In this document: positions 1 to 11,738 of the stretch, in pieces
How positions within the stretch are numbered: position 1 is the stretch's first letter
How the letters are laid out: each line of letters opens with the position of its first letter
Origin: Saussurea involucrata
Taxonomy: Eukaryota; Streptophyta; Magnoliopsida; Asterales; Asteraceae
Assembly: GCA_033807775.1 (NCBI GenBank)
Contig: CM066314.1
Coordinates: 152,881,429-152,945,428, forward strand
Direction: 5' to 3'
Length of the DNA stretch: 64,000 nt
Notes under the pieces: model-generated
What the model saw: the letters and a program-made list of their open reading frames with translations, nothing else
Database searches by the model: none
What the model was told of the DNA's origin: nothing
Position numbers and translations under genes: made by a program

Positions 1-1130
1 AGACGTCTTCGTCTTCACGGGTGATGCGACTGATACCTTCGCCTTCTCAGGCGTAACGACTCTCGACGAATCATCAGCCCTCGAAGACGGTTCCCTCGGG
101 ATCGTCATCCTCACTTTCTTTAAAACCCCCGACCCAGTGGTCGAGGTCGCCATCCTCTTTTCCTTGCCTTTACGAGCAAGCTCAAGTTAAGCTGCTCTTT
201 TGGAGGTAATCGACACATTTACCTGAGATTCTCCTGGAAACAAAGAAGAGAGAAATGTTATACGATTGACATAAGTGAAAAGATCGGAGCCGAGCAGAGA
301 AGAATAAAATATACTTACCGGTCATCTCTTCTTCTTCTTCTCTCGATTCTTCCCCTTTTTCCTCTGTCTCTTCTTCTTCCTCCTCCTCACGTTTCTCTCC
401 CCGATTCTCTCCTAGATACACCAAGTCTTCGTCGTCGTCCACCAGATGTTGTGTGAAAAACGATCGCTCGACAACGCTAAAATCCAAGAATGCGTCGATC
501 TTAGCTTAAGAATTGCGTAGGGCTTCACGTCCTCAAACTTAATATCTGTTGGCGTATCAAAGATAGATTAGAAACTAGTTGGAACTAGCGTGCAAAACGC
601 GACAAAAAGGTACAAAATCTTACCCGACATATTCCAGCCGGTCCTAATCCAGTTGCTTTCAGAATCAAGCGCCGGTATGCGCGCAAACACATACATGGTC
701 TTCCAATTACGGTCATTAACCGCAGTCTTTAGGACCAGGGTACGATCGCCCTTATGCCTAGAAAACAGGCTATAACGGCGACATCCATCCCTCTTAACCT
801 GATAAGCCAAGAGGAGGTCGCACACGTTCATGGGAGACTCCCAGTCTTTGGTAAGGCGCTCGATCACTTGTATGACTCGCCAAAATTGAGGTATCAATTG
901 GGTCGGTGCTAAATCGAATTCAATCATGAAAGTCTTGGCCAAAGGCGATAAGGCCATTCAAAACCTATCTTAAAAGGGTACTCGTATATAACGACGAATC
1001 CCTCCGGACACATATCAGGTCGAGTCTGGCCTGCTCTAATCAGTGTAATCGCTGCAGGGATTTTTGCTAGAATACGAAGGTCGTCGAGATCCTCTTGATC
1101 TCGAATAGAACTCTCAGGTTCGGTGGACAT
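1..1130 (-). pseudogene. Antisense extra ORF of a Tat-lineage gypsy element (Transposase_28-like)
   Basis: The product resembles the plant 'putative gypsy type transposon' domain (Pfam Transposase_28): the segment from 1130 holds YEYPFKIGFEWP and the segment 957-568 holds DLAPTQLIPQFWR, the usual order in that family. The two pieces lie in different frames, so there is a frameshift near 950. A Glu-rich acidic stretch follows at 487-320. A plausible 85-nt intron (318-234, GTAAGT...TTTCCAG) interrupts it, and a further open frame from 153 runs off the window edge. The strand is opposite to the LTR at 1672-2472. That fits the antisense extra ORF known between pol and the 3' LTR in Tat/Retand elements. 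The biochemical role is unknown. The lineage assignment is inference because no pol is in view. Confidence 0.55.
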
Positions 1131-1377
1131 TGCTAACCTCGTTAACCAGATTTATAATTCTAAAAAACCCCCAAATGTCTCAATTATTCCTAAGCTTTCT
1201 AGCTATAAACTTACGACGCGAGCAAAGACTAAGAGATCGTACCTTATATAGGCGCTCTAAAAACTCTAACTCTAATCAAGATCTTGTAGGTTTGGAAACG
1301 AATCGCTGAAGAATAGCAAGAAAATCTCTCTCTAAAATCTCTGTAAGCGTAAAAAGGAAAAGATCCATCGCGGGTCT

Positions 1378-1386
1378 CTATTTATG
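1378..1386 (-). promoter_or_regulatory. Possible TATA box for the antisense ORF
   Basis: On the minus strand this reads CATAAATAG, about 250 nt upstream of the ATG at 1130. The position suits a private promoter for the antisense ORF rather than transcription from the LTR. It is the only TATA-like site I see in this leader. Weak evidence. Confidence 0.25.
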
Positions 1387-1671
1387 TAAACAATCGTGTC
1401 AGGTCGAGTCACTCGATGAACGACACGTGGCTTCTCCTTTGCGAGAGACTCGACAGATCGTCAACACCTGGCTTTTACAACTGTTAGCCATGATCGCACG
1501 TCAGCGTGACGTCACGACCTTATCCCCTTTTCGACTTCCCCATTAGTTGGAATCAAACCGATTCAGTTACCTAGCCAAAGACTTTCGACACGTGTCACGA
1601 CCCTAGACGTTCGACTGACAAAAATTTAAAATTCGAATTTGTCACACTATTTTTAAATTTTTGGGGCAAAC

Positions 1672-2472
1672 TGTTTGGGTAAAGTTTCACCAGTCTCGAC
1701 CACGACCAAAATAGAAAACATTTATTACACTTTTTCCATGATGAGACAAAATCATAAGCACTTTATCTTTTGACCAAAGTTGAAATCGAAAGTTACTCGC
1801 GACACTCGACCGTCGTATGGAACCTCACGACCTCGACCGACTAACGTATGACATTTCTGTTATGATTTTACTATTTAATGCAGGGTCAATGTCATTAATG
1901 GCCAACGGACATAACCGACAAGGACAATTATGAGCATTAACCACAGCGGCCATTACGACCGTTATCAGAACTTTTTATGGAATCATTCAAGACGTCCGAA
2001 GGCTATAAATACAAAGTCTCAATCATCATTTCAGGGATCTAAAATCATCTGAATTCTGAGGAACTCTCAAGAACACTCGAAGCAAAGAACTCTCTCTCGA
2101 AAGATCGCTCTCGACGCACGATTCCTACGCACGACGCCTTACTTTTACACACGACGCACTAGTTTTTACGCACGATACACTTGTTAGTTTACATTTCAAG
2201 TCTTTATTTCGTTTGTACTGTAATCATTGTACTCTCGACGCCTGAAACACAAGGACATCGCCCCTGTTTGGCGATCATAGTGCAGCGACGACACCTCACT
2301 GTCGTCCGCGGGTTTTTTCCTCGTTGAGGTTTTTCCCGCGTCACCAAAATCCTTCGTCTCTTTTTACGTTTCTTGTCTTTGTCGTACTGTTTGTTGAAAG
2401 ATTCCTATCTTTAGTTGTTAAGCTCCACAATCAACCTTAAGTTATCCTTTTGGACGATTTTTGGCATTAACA
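1672..2472 (+). mobile_element. 3' LTR of a Ty3/gypsy (probably Tat) element
   Basis: The unit runs from TGTTTGGGTA to GGCATTAACA (801 bp) and is preceded by a purine-rich tract ending in GGGGCAAAC, as expected of a polypurine tract beside a 3' LTR. A TATA box (TATAAATA, 2004-2011) is followed by a leader. The 3' part has the T-rich TTTTTTCCTCG/GTTTTTCCCGCG block common near LTR polyadenylation regions. The element body would lie to the left and runs out of the window, so the target duplication cannot be checked. Confidence 0.55.
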
Positions 2473-3536
2473 ATGACGTCGAAGATAGTTCTCATACTCA
2501 GGAAGACGATTTTGAGAAATTTTAGGCATGGACAAACTAAAACTAAGATCATCATCCATATAATCGAATTGACGAATATATGAATCACGTTCATCTTCAA
2601 CAATCATGTTGATGAAAATGGATATATCAACAATGACTCCAGCATAACGAAGTTTGTACGAAAAACAAATTCACATGCTTTTAAACGAATGATGATGTAA
2701 TATTTATGTTGTATTTACTTATATAATTTTTTTGATGTTTGTGTACGTTTATGTATTAGTATTTTCGTAATTTTTATATTAATGTACTTTTAATTTAGTA
2801 GTTTAAATAAAAAAAACATTGTATAAAAATATCATTTTTTAAAATAAAACGTGGGTAAGAAATTTTAATAAAAATATTAAAAAAATAATGTTCAAATAAA
2901 CTAATAAATGAATTAAATTTAATAAATATTTTAATAATTAATGTTTAAACAAACAAACAAATTAATTAAATTAAACAAAAACACATTTGTTTAATATATA
3001 ACATTTGTGAAAGACCTTGCTAATATTGAAAAAAGTGGGGTGTCTTGCAAGGTCTTGCAAGCCATGCCATATCATCTTGCAAGGAGTCTTGCAAGATATG
3101 TGTGAATACTCTAACATATACATAATGAATATGGAAGTATTAATTATCACGAATCATACATTCTTGATGAATGTGGACTCGTTATAGACGTGTTTACAAA
3201 TAAACCTTTTCACTGGGAAATGTTGTGCTTTTTTATACAACCAATGTCTTAAAAACCAATTTTTAAAGATTTTAAGATTCTTTAAATTGAAAAGGTCATG
3301 ATATGTTGTTCGAATTGCATAATAAGCCTTAATTAATTAGTATAAGCAATTAGCAAATTAACCCTAAAATCACAAAGAAGAATTCAGATCAATAATCTTA
3401 ATTAAGTTGCTTTTCTTGCATCGTTAACTTTTAGAATTTCCAATGATCGAGTTATGCGGATATTTTTCGCCTCAAATCATGAGTAAGATAACAAGAAGTT
3501 TATCGATCACAATGATATATAAAGAGAAATGCGGAA
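2473..3536. other. AT-rich spacer with four CTTGCAAG palindromes
   Basis: No gene is seen. The stretch is AT-rich. Within 3044-3095 the palindrome CTTGCAAG occurs four times (3044, 3054, 3076, 3088), perhaps the remnant of a small inverted-repeat element. It lies downstream of the SPEAR-type gene, so its right end may include that gene's 3' UTR. Confidence 0.5.
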
Positions 3537-3741
3537 TCAAAGCGAAAGTCTTAGCTCCAGATCTAATTCTTGGCTGCCATTTGAATCCGAATTCTGACTG
3601 CTTGATCCCATTGAATCATTTTGATCTTTCTCTTTCTTCTTCCTGAATGATTCCTACGCATATGATCAAACACAGGTAACACAAAAAAAATTATAATCTT
3701 CATTTTTCAATGCTTTTGTTCCAAAAAAGAGAAGAAAAATG

Positions 3742-3809
<68 letters not shown>

Positions 3810-5324
3810 AAGAGAGGGGGGAGAGGTTCATGGGAAAACCTCAAAAAGGGAAAACTGAAGAACGCCCTTCATCCGGACGGTATGCACTTGTGCATACAGG
3901 TAAATTATGTTATTTTTTTGGTTCTTATGCACTTGTGCATGTTACAAATTACTTGTATGCACAAGTGCATACCGTCAAGATGAACTACCAGAGTATTCTT
4001 CAGTTTTCCGTTTTTTTGAGGTTTCCCCTGAACCCGATCATATATATATATATATATATATATATGCAGGCAGCTAGATATATAGTATGCATTACTTCTA
4101 TTAATTCTGGGCTGAAAAGGTGTCTGCTTCCTGGTTGTGCATAGCGTTGAGCCTCTAACATGGCATTGCTTTCATCCCACCTGATTCATAGTTTCAGTTA
4201 ATGATCATCAATACCTTCTTAATGAAATTAAGAAAAATAAAATTATAACCAAAAAATTTCAAAAAAAAAGAATAATTAAAAATAGTTAAAATCATTGATA
4301 TATGGTTCAGAAATGATAAAAAAATACCAGCGGGTTTACCTGGGGTTAATAGTAGGTTGTGATTCACCATATACCATGTTGGTTCTTTCAAGTTCGCCCA
4401 TACCCATCTGCATTTTTTTTAAATTCACCCAATTAATATCTAAGAATGATCAACATGCACTTTACTTATAGTATCTTCAAATATACAATTGTATATATGT
4501 ACATAGACGTGGGTTCATACGAAAACATTAACTATTTAACAAAACAAGCTAGAAAACATCGTTAATGTACAAAATCATACATGATTCACGCGACTTTGGC
4601 TCGCGAGTGAAGTCGCGGCCAAAGTCGTCCGCGTCCAGTTTTGCGGTTAGTGTAAAATCAATGTGATTTTGCACATGTTTTGTTGTTTTCTTGAATAGTT
4701 AGCGTTCTCGTTTGAACCTTCTTTTATGTGCATATGTATATATATAGCGATGAAAATTGAGGGGCAATGTAGAGAAGTAAATAGTTAATTAAATTAAGGG
4801 TATAAATATATTTATATATCTAGGGTTTTATATAGAATACCATGTGGGATTGGTGTCCTTGCAAAGTATTGAAAGAAGCTGTAGATGGTGAAGTGTGTGA
4901 GAAGGAAGATGATGGTGAATATGCTGTTTGAATCCTGATATCCTCCTGCATATATATCACAAAAATTATTACTAATGATATATTAATTTTCTCATCTGGT
5001 TCTTTTTTGCATGTCTTTTTGTGATTTAAAATGAACAATTATTAGTTTGTGATAGAAAAATTAAATGTGATCGGTCGTTTAATAAGTTAAATCATGGAAG
5101 CGAAACAAGTACAATGATCAAAAGTGAATGAAAATGTGCAAAACAAATGGAGGGTTATACTTCTTGAAACCCTAATTAAGGCATGGTTCAATGATCAGTC
5201 AATTTGAGCTGATCACAAGTCCGATGATATATGTACACATATATACTTTCAACCTCTGATTGGTCATTGTCCTATGATCAGGTCCCATAGGTTTGTTCCT
5301 CCAATGACATTTCAAAGGCCAAGC

Positions 5325-5365
<41 letters not shown>

Positions 5366-5800
5366 TACTTCTGCAAAAGAAACCCATTTGGCTATGGAGT
5401 CCTACGGACCACGGTATGTATCTTAGGGCTTACAGACTTCGACCATGAGGTTTAGTGGCTGTTTGGCACTTGCTGAATGATTTGGTGCAGAATGATTAAG
5501 TAGTTAAAATGATTAAGAGGCTTTTATGATATAGTGTAAAATGAAATATGGTTGTTTGGTAATTGCTCCTAATGAAATTAGAGCACTAATGGTTAAGGAA
5601 GACACAAGATACAAAATCATTTGAGGGTTTTAGAACCATTAAGAGGTAGACATTTTTCTGGCAAACAAGATTTACCTCTTAATGATTCAGAGGTTGTATC
5701 TTAATCATGGTCCATTCAGGTCTATGTTCGACTCCTCCATGATAACTTCTTAAGCCCAAACCTAGCTATGTGTTTTTATGAGTGTATATATGTCTATGGA

Positions 5801-5868
<68 letters not shown>

Positions 5869-6045
5869 GACCTGTTGAAGAAACCCCATTTGGCTATGGA
5901 GTCTGATCTTCTCTAACTGAGCAACACCAAGACCTCTCTGAGGTTGTTTTGGCTTATCTGAACCACTCTTTTTCCCTTTTCTTGATGATGATCCACCACC
6001 AGATGATGACCTTTCATTCCCACCAGAATCCCCAAAATAATTCAT
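3537..6045 (-). CDS. SPEAR: SPEAR/TIE-type EAR-motif transcriptional co-repressor (five exons)
   Basis: Five exons join without a break to 182 codons plus stop: 6045-5872, 4945-4841, 4407-4340, 4180-4096 and 3653-3537. All introns are GT...AG. Exon 1 has the family hallmark: Gly/Ser-rich start, RKGKKSGSDKPKQPQRG, then LGVAQLEKIRLH, the conserved N-terminal segment of SPOROCYTELESS-like (SPEAR/NZZ/TIE) proteins. The C-terminus ends in LDLELRLSL, an EAR motif that in this family recruits TOPLESS co-repressors. Family members bind TCP factors and repress them in leaf and ovule development; that role is by homology. Intron 1 is 926 nt and holds a duplicate of the exon 1 end. Introns 2 and 4 hold a MITE each. 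The start is the first ATG in frame and gives the conserved N-terminus. I cannot say which paralogue it is. Confidence 0.88.
3745..3810. repeat. (TA)n(GATA)n(GA)n microsatellite
   Basis: Compound simple repeat inside the last intron of the SPEAR-type gene, directly left of a MITE. The same TA/GA combination flanks other MITEs of this window. Confidence 0.9.
3825..4034. mobile_element. MITE family A, full copy
   Basis: A 210-bp element with terminal inverted repeats of about 38 bp: it starts GGTTCATGGGAAAACCTC and ends with the complement of GGTTCAGGGGAAACCTC, including GGAAAACTGAAGAA on both arms. The core has further palindromes built on TGCACTTGTGCA. Both sides are TA/GA microsatellite, so the target was probably TA. 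It lies in intron 4 of the SPEAR-type gene. No coding capacity. A truncated relative is at 63107. Confidence 0.8.
4040..4065. repeat. (TA)n microsatellite
   Basis: Perfect TA repeat to the right of MITE A; together with the repeat on the left it suggests insertion into an existing TA tract. Confidence 0.9.
4512..4718. mobile_element. MITE family B, copy 1
   Basis: A 207-bp inverted-repeat element. It starts GGTTCATACGAAAAC followed by TTAACTATTTAAC, and ends with the complement of GGTTCAAACGAGAACG followed by CTAACTATTC. The interior has GC-rich palindromes around ACTTTGGCTCGCGAG and GTCGCGGCCAAAGTCG. It lies in intron 2 of the SPEAR-type gene. A closer-to-perfect copy is at 62812-63038. Confidence 0.75.
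5329..5366. repeat. (GT)n(GA)n microsatellite in SPEAR intron 1
   Basis: Compound simple repeat next to a second copy of the end of SPEAR exon 1 (about 5375-5398). Confidence 0.85.
5367..5400 (-). repeat. Partial duplicate of the end of SPEAR exon 1
   Basis: On the minus strand this repeats the exon 1 end (GACTCCATAGCCAAATGG then GTTTCTT) inside intron 1, also beside a GA repeat. The copy has changed so that it now reads TTTCTTTTGCAG, a good splice acceptor, where the true exon 1 reads TTCAACAG before its donor. Probably a microsatellite-mediated duplication. Confidence 0.7.
5803..5865. repeat. (TA)n(GA)n microsatellite at the exon 1 donor
   Basis: Simple repeat starting only a few bases inside intron 1 of the SPEAR-type gene, so its length could affect use of the 5' splice site. 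Confidence 0.9.
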
Positions 6046-6641
6046 CTTTTTTTCTTCAAGATTCTATATAAAATCAACCCACTTTGATTTTTACAACTTT
6101 GATCCTTTAACTTGACTAATTCAAAACCTTCTTCTACTCCTTGGAATCTGATACATATATATATATATATATTAGTAGAATTTATATATAAGAGACGTCT
6201 TCAAACTTGTTCCCCCTTCTTAAAGCTGTCAACTCTTTTAGAGAAACCTCAGTGATTGTTGCATCGCTGGATCAGATTGCATTTAGATATCCCTAATTGA
6301 AGGTTCTGACCCTCATCATTTATATTATATATTGCTTAGATTTTATGTCTTTTAATTTATTTTTTGATTAAAGAAACTTATTAAATATTACTATTTAGAA
6401 AAATGGTTATGGCAACTTTGGAGACGGAGGATCTTGTCGCCATAAAGTACCATATTCGATGGGCATAAAAAACTACGACAAATGGATGCAGGTTTCTTTT
6501 TTATATTCATTAATTGGATAAATTTTATAATTTGAAATATTTTTATTCCAATTAGTTCTTTTAATTAGGAGTTAATAATATGAATATTTAACTAATGGCA
6601 ATGTTGATTAAGGTTATTGGAATTGGTGTATAGACTCACGT
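6046..6641 (-). promoter_or_regulatory. Upstream region of the SPEAR-type gene
   Basis: No coding region seen. This stretch precedes the gene's ATG on the minus strand and should hold its 5' UTR and promoter. It includes a TA repeat near 6150-6172. No single convincing core promoter element could be chosen. Confidence 0.4.
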
Positions 6642-6741
6642 TGTAAGATCCCACATTAGTTGAGGAGGGAAACAAAAGTTGCCTTATAAGAGGGACTTGA
6701 TACCTCCTCTATCAGACGCGTTTTAAAACTGTGAGTCTAGA
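6642..6741 (+). mobile_element. TRIM-like short dispersed repeat fragment
   Basis: It starts TGTAAGATCCCACATTAG and contains CAGACGCGTTTTAAAAC followed by a GTGAG motif. I know this arrangement as a short non-coding repeat widespread in eudicots and likely to be a terminal-repeat retrotransposon in miniature. Only one terminal-repeat-like piece is seen, so it may be a solo LTR or a fragment. Confidence 0.4.
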
Positions 6742-7978
6742 TGTATGGACAAAATAAATAATATTTGGTACGGTTGACCTGAAATGTTACACAGATAGTC
6801 AGGTCTAAGAAAGCCACAAGAAAAAACAAATTGATAGGTAACTTAATAATACTTTATTTATCTAGTATGTATGTTTCTCTAAAAATAATCAAAAATGTTA
6901 TTTTTCTCCAAGTGTATACTGGACTTTATGTACATATATACATCAAACAAATAAATTATTATTATTATTAAGGTTTTATATAATTTTTCTATGAAGCCAA
7001 CCGTATATATACAACCCTTTATTAAATGGACACTAGTATCTTTTTTAATTAACTTCAGTATCAAAATTGATTAAATATATAAAAGAAAATTGTCTTTGGA
7101 AAAGCCAATTGAATTTATAGATTTAAGTGTCTTAATGGATATATTTGGATTGGGTTAAACTTATTTTTATAAATTAATGTGATTATATTAAAAAATTAGG
7201 TTCGAACCGTGTATTACACGGGGTAATTTAAAAAAAATTAAATCATGCCAAAGAACTTATCAACTATTATGAAAGATTAATTTAAAGTGAATTGACGGGA
7301 AACATAACAATTTGACTTTGAAAATATCATTAACTAACCATCTGTTGATAACTGATATTATGTAGTTCAATTAAAATTAGAGGAAATAATATAATCATGA
7401 TTAAGAAAGTGTAAATAATTAAATATACTATACTAAAATATTTGCATATTTATATTTTTGAAAAATGTTCGAACTCATAATCCAAAAGTCAGTTGATAAG
7501 TGATATCTTTTTTTTCAAAAAATTAAATTTCTTATGATAATTTTAAGAGTGTTTCGTTGACATAATGAAATTTGATAGAATTGTAATTCGTCGAAGGAAT
7601 TCGACTTTGAAGTAAAAATTGATATGAAATTGCAAAAAGAAAATCACAACAATTTAGTGATTATTTGTATCAAATCCCATACTAATTTCAACAAATCCCA
7701 TACTAATCACGATACATTAATTCGTATATATTTATGATATTTAATAATATAATTAAATAAAAAAATTCAATATTGGGCTCATTTCGAAGGTATTGACGAA
7801 GCGATTACAATGGTATAATTTGTAAAAAATAGAAATGTTTTAATGCATTTTAGTTCATATACAGTATTTATGTTTATATGATAAGAGTCTAAAATAAAAA
7901 ATAAAAAAGTAAGGAATTAAAAGTAAACTACATACCTAATTATAAGGGTAGTAAATGTAACGTATAAACTAAAAAAAT
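6742..7978. other. AT-rich spacer, no gene
   Basis: No coding region, RNA gene or complete mobile element is recognised. A small hairpin (CCGTGTATTACACGG, 7208-7222) resembles the ends of some DNA transposons but has no partner. Confidence 0.5.
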
Positions 7979-8126
7979 GAATTAATGAGAGATTTCAGTA
8001 GTAATGAACGTGAGTGTGCTAATTGAACTTATAATGTAAATTGCGTCAAGATACATGATTATAAGGATCATGATTAATGTAAATTGCGTCAAGATACATG
8101 ATTAATGAGAGATTTCAGTAGTAATT
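7979..8126. repeat. Interleaved short duplications at the broken end of TE1
   Basis: ATTAATGAGAGATTTCAG (plus TAGTAAT) occurs at 7981 and again at 8101. A second word, ATGTAAATTGCGTCAAGATA (plus CATGATT), occurs near 8034 and 8076. The second ATTAATGAGAG copy abuts the first recognisable TE1 sequence. This is the pattern left by end joining with copied filler DNA, and it coincides with the missing 3' LTR of TE1. Confidence 0.7.
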
Positions 8127-11100
8127 CCCCATTGAATTTGTGCAGCTCGCTGATTCTCATGTACCTTTTCTCCCCTTGGTTGTTCAGATACACAATCACT
8201 TGGTTTGGAAAGAATAGTATGTACCTATACGTCTTCGGGAAGATTCAGATTGGGCTTCAGAATGTTGATCTTTTTCTTATTGCTTTCTAAACCCAACTGG
8301 AAGTCGTTGATGTAGGCGAGTGTGATAGTGCACTTCATATATCTCTTTATCGTCTCGAGGGCTTTGGTGTACGGTAGCGGTCGGATGGTGCGGGTCTTCA
8401 ACTCTTTCAGTAGTACCGGGAAGTCGTTCAGATTCAAATGCCTGAAGTTGGCTTCCGAGAATAGCCATTCTTTTCCGTCATCCCGTTTAACTGTGAACAC
8501 CGAGAACCTTATCAGACACGAACTCCACAATCTCTGTAATTCTGTGTCGCGTGCGGACTTGGTGGACCATTCTGCATTTCTTCGTTACCTCCAAATACTG
8601 AGCTCAGACTGGATCTTTCAAAAATGAGACCCCATGGCACATTACCGGGTCAAAAGGCCTGATCCAGTGAGCGAAAATCTTCTTTTGTGACTCCTCCAGA
8701 TATGGAACCAAGATCCGGACTCTTTCCCAACGGGCTGGTTGAGCAGGTTGAGGTGGAGTCGTTTCCGGGTCTGGAGTTGGAAGCTCTGAAGTACCTGCAG
8801 TATCGTGTATATCATGCTGAAAAGTCGATACCTGTTCGCTCTGAAGGAGGAACTGGTCATAGTCGTCATCATTCATAAACTCATCTTCATCAGAAAAGTT
8901 CCACAAAGCATCTGTCTCTGATTGAATAGCTAGCACAGCTTTCTCTCTCCATTCTCTTTCTTGTTTCGGATCACCAGCTAAGTCCTCATCAATCAATTCC
9001 AGGACTGGCCTTTCCGGAACCGTCAGCAATAAGATTTCTTCTGATTGACCCTCGGGCTTTTCAACCGTTGGGTCTGCTGACTCTGGCACTGTATCTCTGA
9101 CCGGTGTTGATAGCTCCATATCCTGAACCATTTATGAGTCTTTAGGATGATGTTGTGATTCAGGTTCAGTTGGAGTGACGGTTGCAGGTTCTGTCGTTGA
9201 AGTTGACAGCTCGGTCAGTCTGAGTTGTTTCTCCCCCTCATGTTGGTCAGGATCTTCCTGATCATCATGTCGGCGTTTGGAGCCCTGTGCCTGACCCTTA
9301 CATGTGTCTTCTAAGCTGGCAACCCTCTCGGATAGAGTTTCGAGGGCTTTCTTGACTTCGGTTAGAGTGTTGGTAAGAGTATCAAGCTTGGCGGTGGTTT
9401 AGGCTTGTGGATCAGTTGGAGTGACTGGGGTGGTGGTTGGGTTTGTGAGCGTAGTAGACTCACTAGATCAGCTTCAGATGAGGCGTCGATGTTGGATTGG
9501 GACAATAGTTTATCCAGTAAGGCGGCTTTGAGTGCCTCGACGCTCATATTCTGTATGTTCGGGGTTGGCGTTGGCATTCGAATATGTGGTTGCGTAGGGG
9601 GAACTTCTGTAGCCACACCTTTACCCACGACTGCCCTTCTGATAAAGGCCATTTCATAGGATAGCTTCTTCAAGATCTCTGTTTGGACAGCCTTTAAGGC
9701 GCTGTCCATCATTTCCTTGGAGACGAACTCCGGGGGACTAACTTCTGAAGCACTTAGCCTCTCAGTTGTAGTAGCTGTGGTGGACTGCACCCCAGTACCG
9801 CCTACGCTCACGGTTGGCTTAATGATAGCCGTGGCAGGTATTCCGCCCTGTCCTTGCAAGCTACCAAAAGGTAGACTTACTCTGGGCGTTCCGGTCGAGG
9901 TATGAAGACTCTCAACATTAGCAGTAGATATGACGGGTGTCTTAGCCAAAGGAATAAATTCAACAAATGGATCTAGACTCATATGTGCATCGAAAGAAGT
10001 CGAGAACCGTGGCTGGTGTTCTCTTATTTCAACACCGGAACTCTCCAAGTGAGAGACCGATGGCAGTTGTGTTGAATCCCCGTGTGAAGTTGAAACAGTT
10101 TCCTTTTGAGAGGAAACTGAGTGGCTAGGTGGGGTGTGCAGTTGCGTCGCTAGGCCCACGACGTCTTCTTCAATATCCTGTCGCAACGAATGCGACGGGA
10201 TAGCAGATGTGGCTGTCTGGCTAGGTGGAGGCTGGTTGGTAGCAACCTGTGAAGATTGCTCCATCACTCGTTCACTCTCATTTTTCTTCCTACTCCTCCT
10301 TTCACGCACAACCTCACTTTCTTTTTCTTTTTCAACTAAAACACCCTCCGCTCTCCTTGTCTCTCCAGTTATGGCTTCGGTTTGGGGGGTGTCATCATCA
10401 TCATACTCAGTTGCCTCACTACTGGATTCCTCTGACCCTGATTGGGAACCGGAAGCCGAGCCTGATTGAGACTCGGATTCGGACCCGGATTGGGAGCCAA
10501 ACGTGGACTCGGAAGCTGGTCCGGAGGCTGAGCCGGGCTCGGAGCTAGAAGAGGAGGCTGCCTCTTCCTCGACTTGTTCTTCCACCACAACGTCGTGTAG
10601 TTCTGGATCGGCGTCTCTAGGTGGTGTCGGTGAACGTGGTGGAGTGGATGGGGGTCTGGACGAGCTAGCATCGCATGTTGACCTACCGGCACTGCCCACG
10701 CCTGTTCCCCTCACTATATTTTCTCTCGACACGCCACGTCCGCGAGCCCCTGCTCGTCGGACCCTTCCGCCTCTCATACGTGGACCCTCACGTCGCTCAG
10801 GTCACGCTCCTTGGGAAGGTCCTGCCGGATCTGGCTGGTCTATCAGAGCGTCTAGGTCATTCTCTCTCCTATAAGCTATCACACTCGGTGCCGATTGGTC
10901 CGCAATAGCTAGCAAGACATTCGGAATTACCATGGGAACTAGGTCTGGAATAATTTGCTTATTCTGAATCCTAGTCATACGAGTCGATAGGAGTTCCTCA
11001 TGATCGGCGCGATGAGGAATTGTCGGGTTTGTCCCCATGAAGTGAGCGACGATCAGTTGTAGAAAGCGTGGAAACGGAAGGAATGTAAGGCGTTTGCTTC

Positions 11101-11738
11101 CTTGTTTCTTTTGAACTTTCTCGATCAGCTCCGTCCATAGTATGGATGCGTAGTCGACATGTCGGCTATATACGACGACATGGAATAGTCTGAGCAAGTT
11201 GACGATCGTCTGATCTATTCCTTTGTTGATGGCTGATAGGCACCTGTTCAGTATTGTGAACAAGGTGTACCAGGCATGCTGAAGATGGATTCTCGAGAAG
11301 TGCGATGGCTGGGCGAGCGCGACATGATATCCGAGAGCGTGAAGATCTCAACAGAGAACTGCATCAGAGACCTGAGCGTCGTAGGCAGTACGTCCTGGAA
11401 TGGTTGTTGCTTCCGGTAGTTCAAGGATCTGACGGAAGATGTCGCGAGTGATTTGCACCTGGGAATCTCCAATGCGGCCTTGGAGTATGTATTGTTGGCC
11501 GCGAGCTACAGGTGTGAGTGAGCGCCACAATTGGTGCACGTAAACGGCTGGAACTGGAGTGGTAGCCGTCAATGCTCGATTGAGCGTGTGGCCCTTCAAA
11601 ATTTCCACAATGACTGGACATTGGCATATAAGGTTTGTCGTTTCCAGGTGGAAGTTGTTCGCAACTAGAGGTAGGTTCGGACCTTCAGGAAGGAGTGGGG
11701 CATCGCCTTGAGGTGGATGTGGTTGTGCCATGTTATAC
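8126..11738 (-). pseudogene. TE1 envelope-like extra ORF
   Basis: The ATG at 11731 (MAQPHPPQGD) begins a frame that continues in phase through two nonsense codons (TGA at 11350-11348 and 10804-10802) to about 9450, where a frameshift and another stop follow; a further frame (9131-8604) carries an acidic stretch, and 8530-8225 has DFQLGLESNKKKIN. An early conserved segment reads LFTILNRCL, shared with the corresponding ORF of TE3 at 49074. The middle is Ser/Pro/Glu-rich and low complexity, with the short basic segment RKKNESERV. I see no enzymatic domain. The name 'envelope-like' follows Sirevirus usage; function is not established. No convincing signal peptide or fusion peptide was identified. 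Confidence 0.75.
9229..9241 (-). other. Polypurine tract inside the TE1 envelope-like ORF
   Basis: ATGAGGGGGAGAA on the minus strand, encoding part of a HEGEK segment. The same 13 bases occur at the corresponding place in the TE3 ORF (51791-51803). Confidence 0.6.

Noticed and set aside
9405..10874. Plus-strand frames opposite the TE1 envelope-like ORF
   Set aside because: They are shadows of the Ser/Pro/Glu-rich minus-strand frame.
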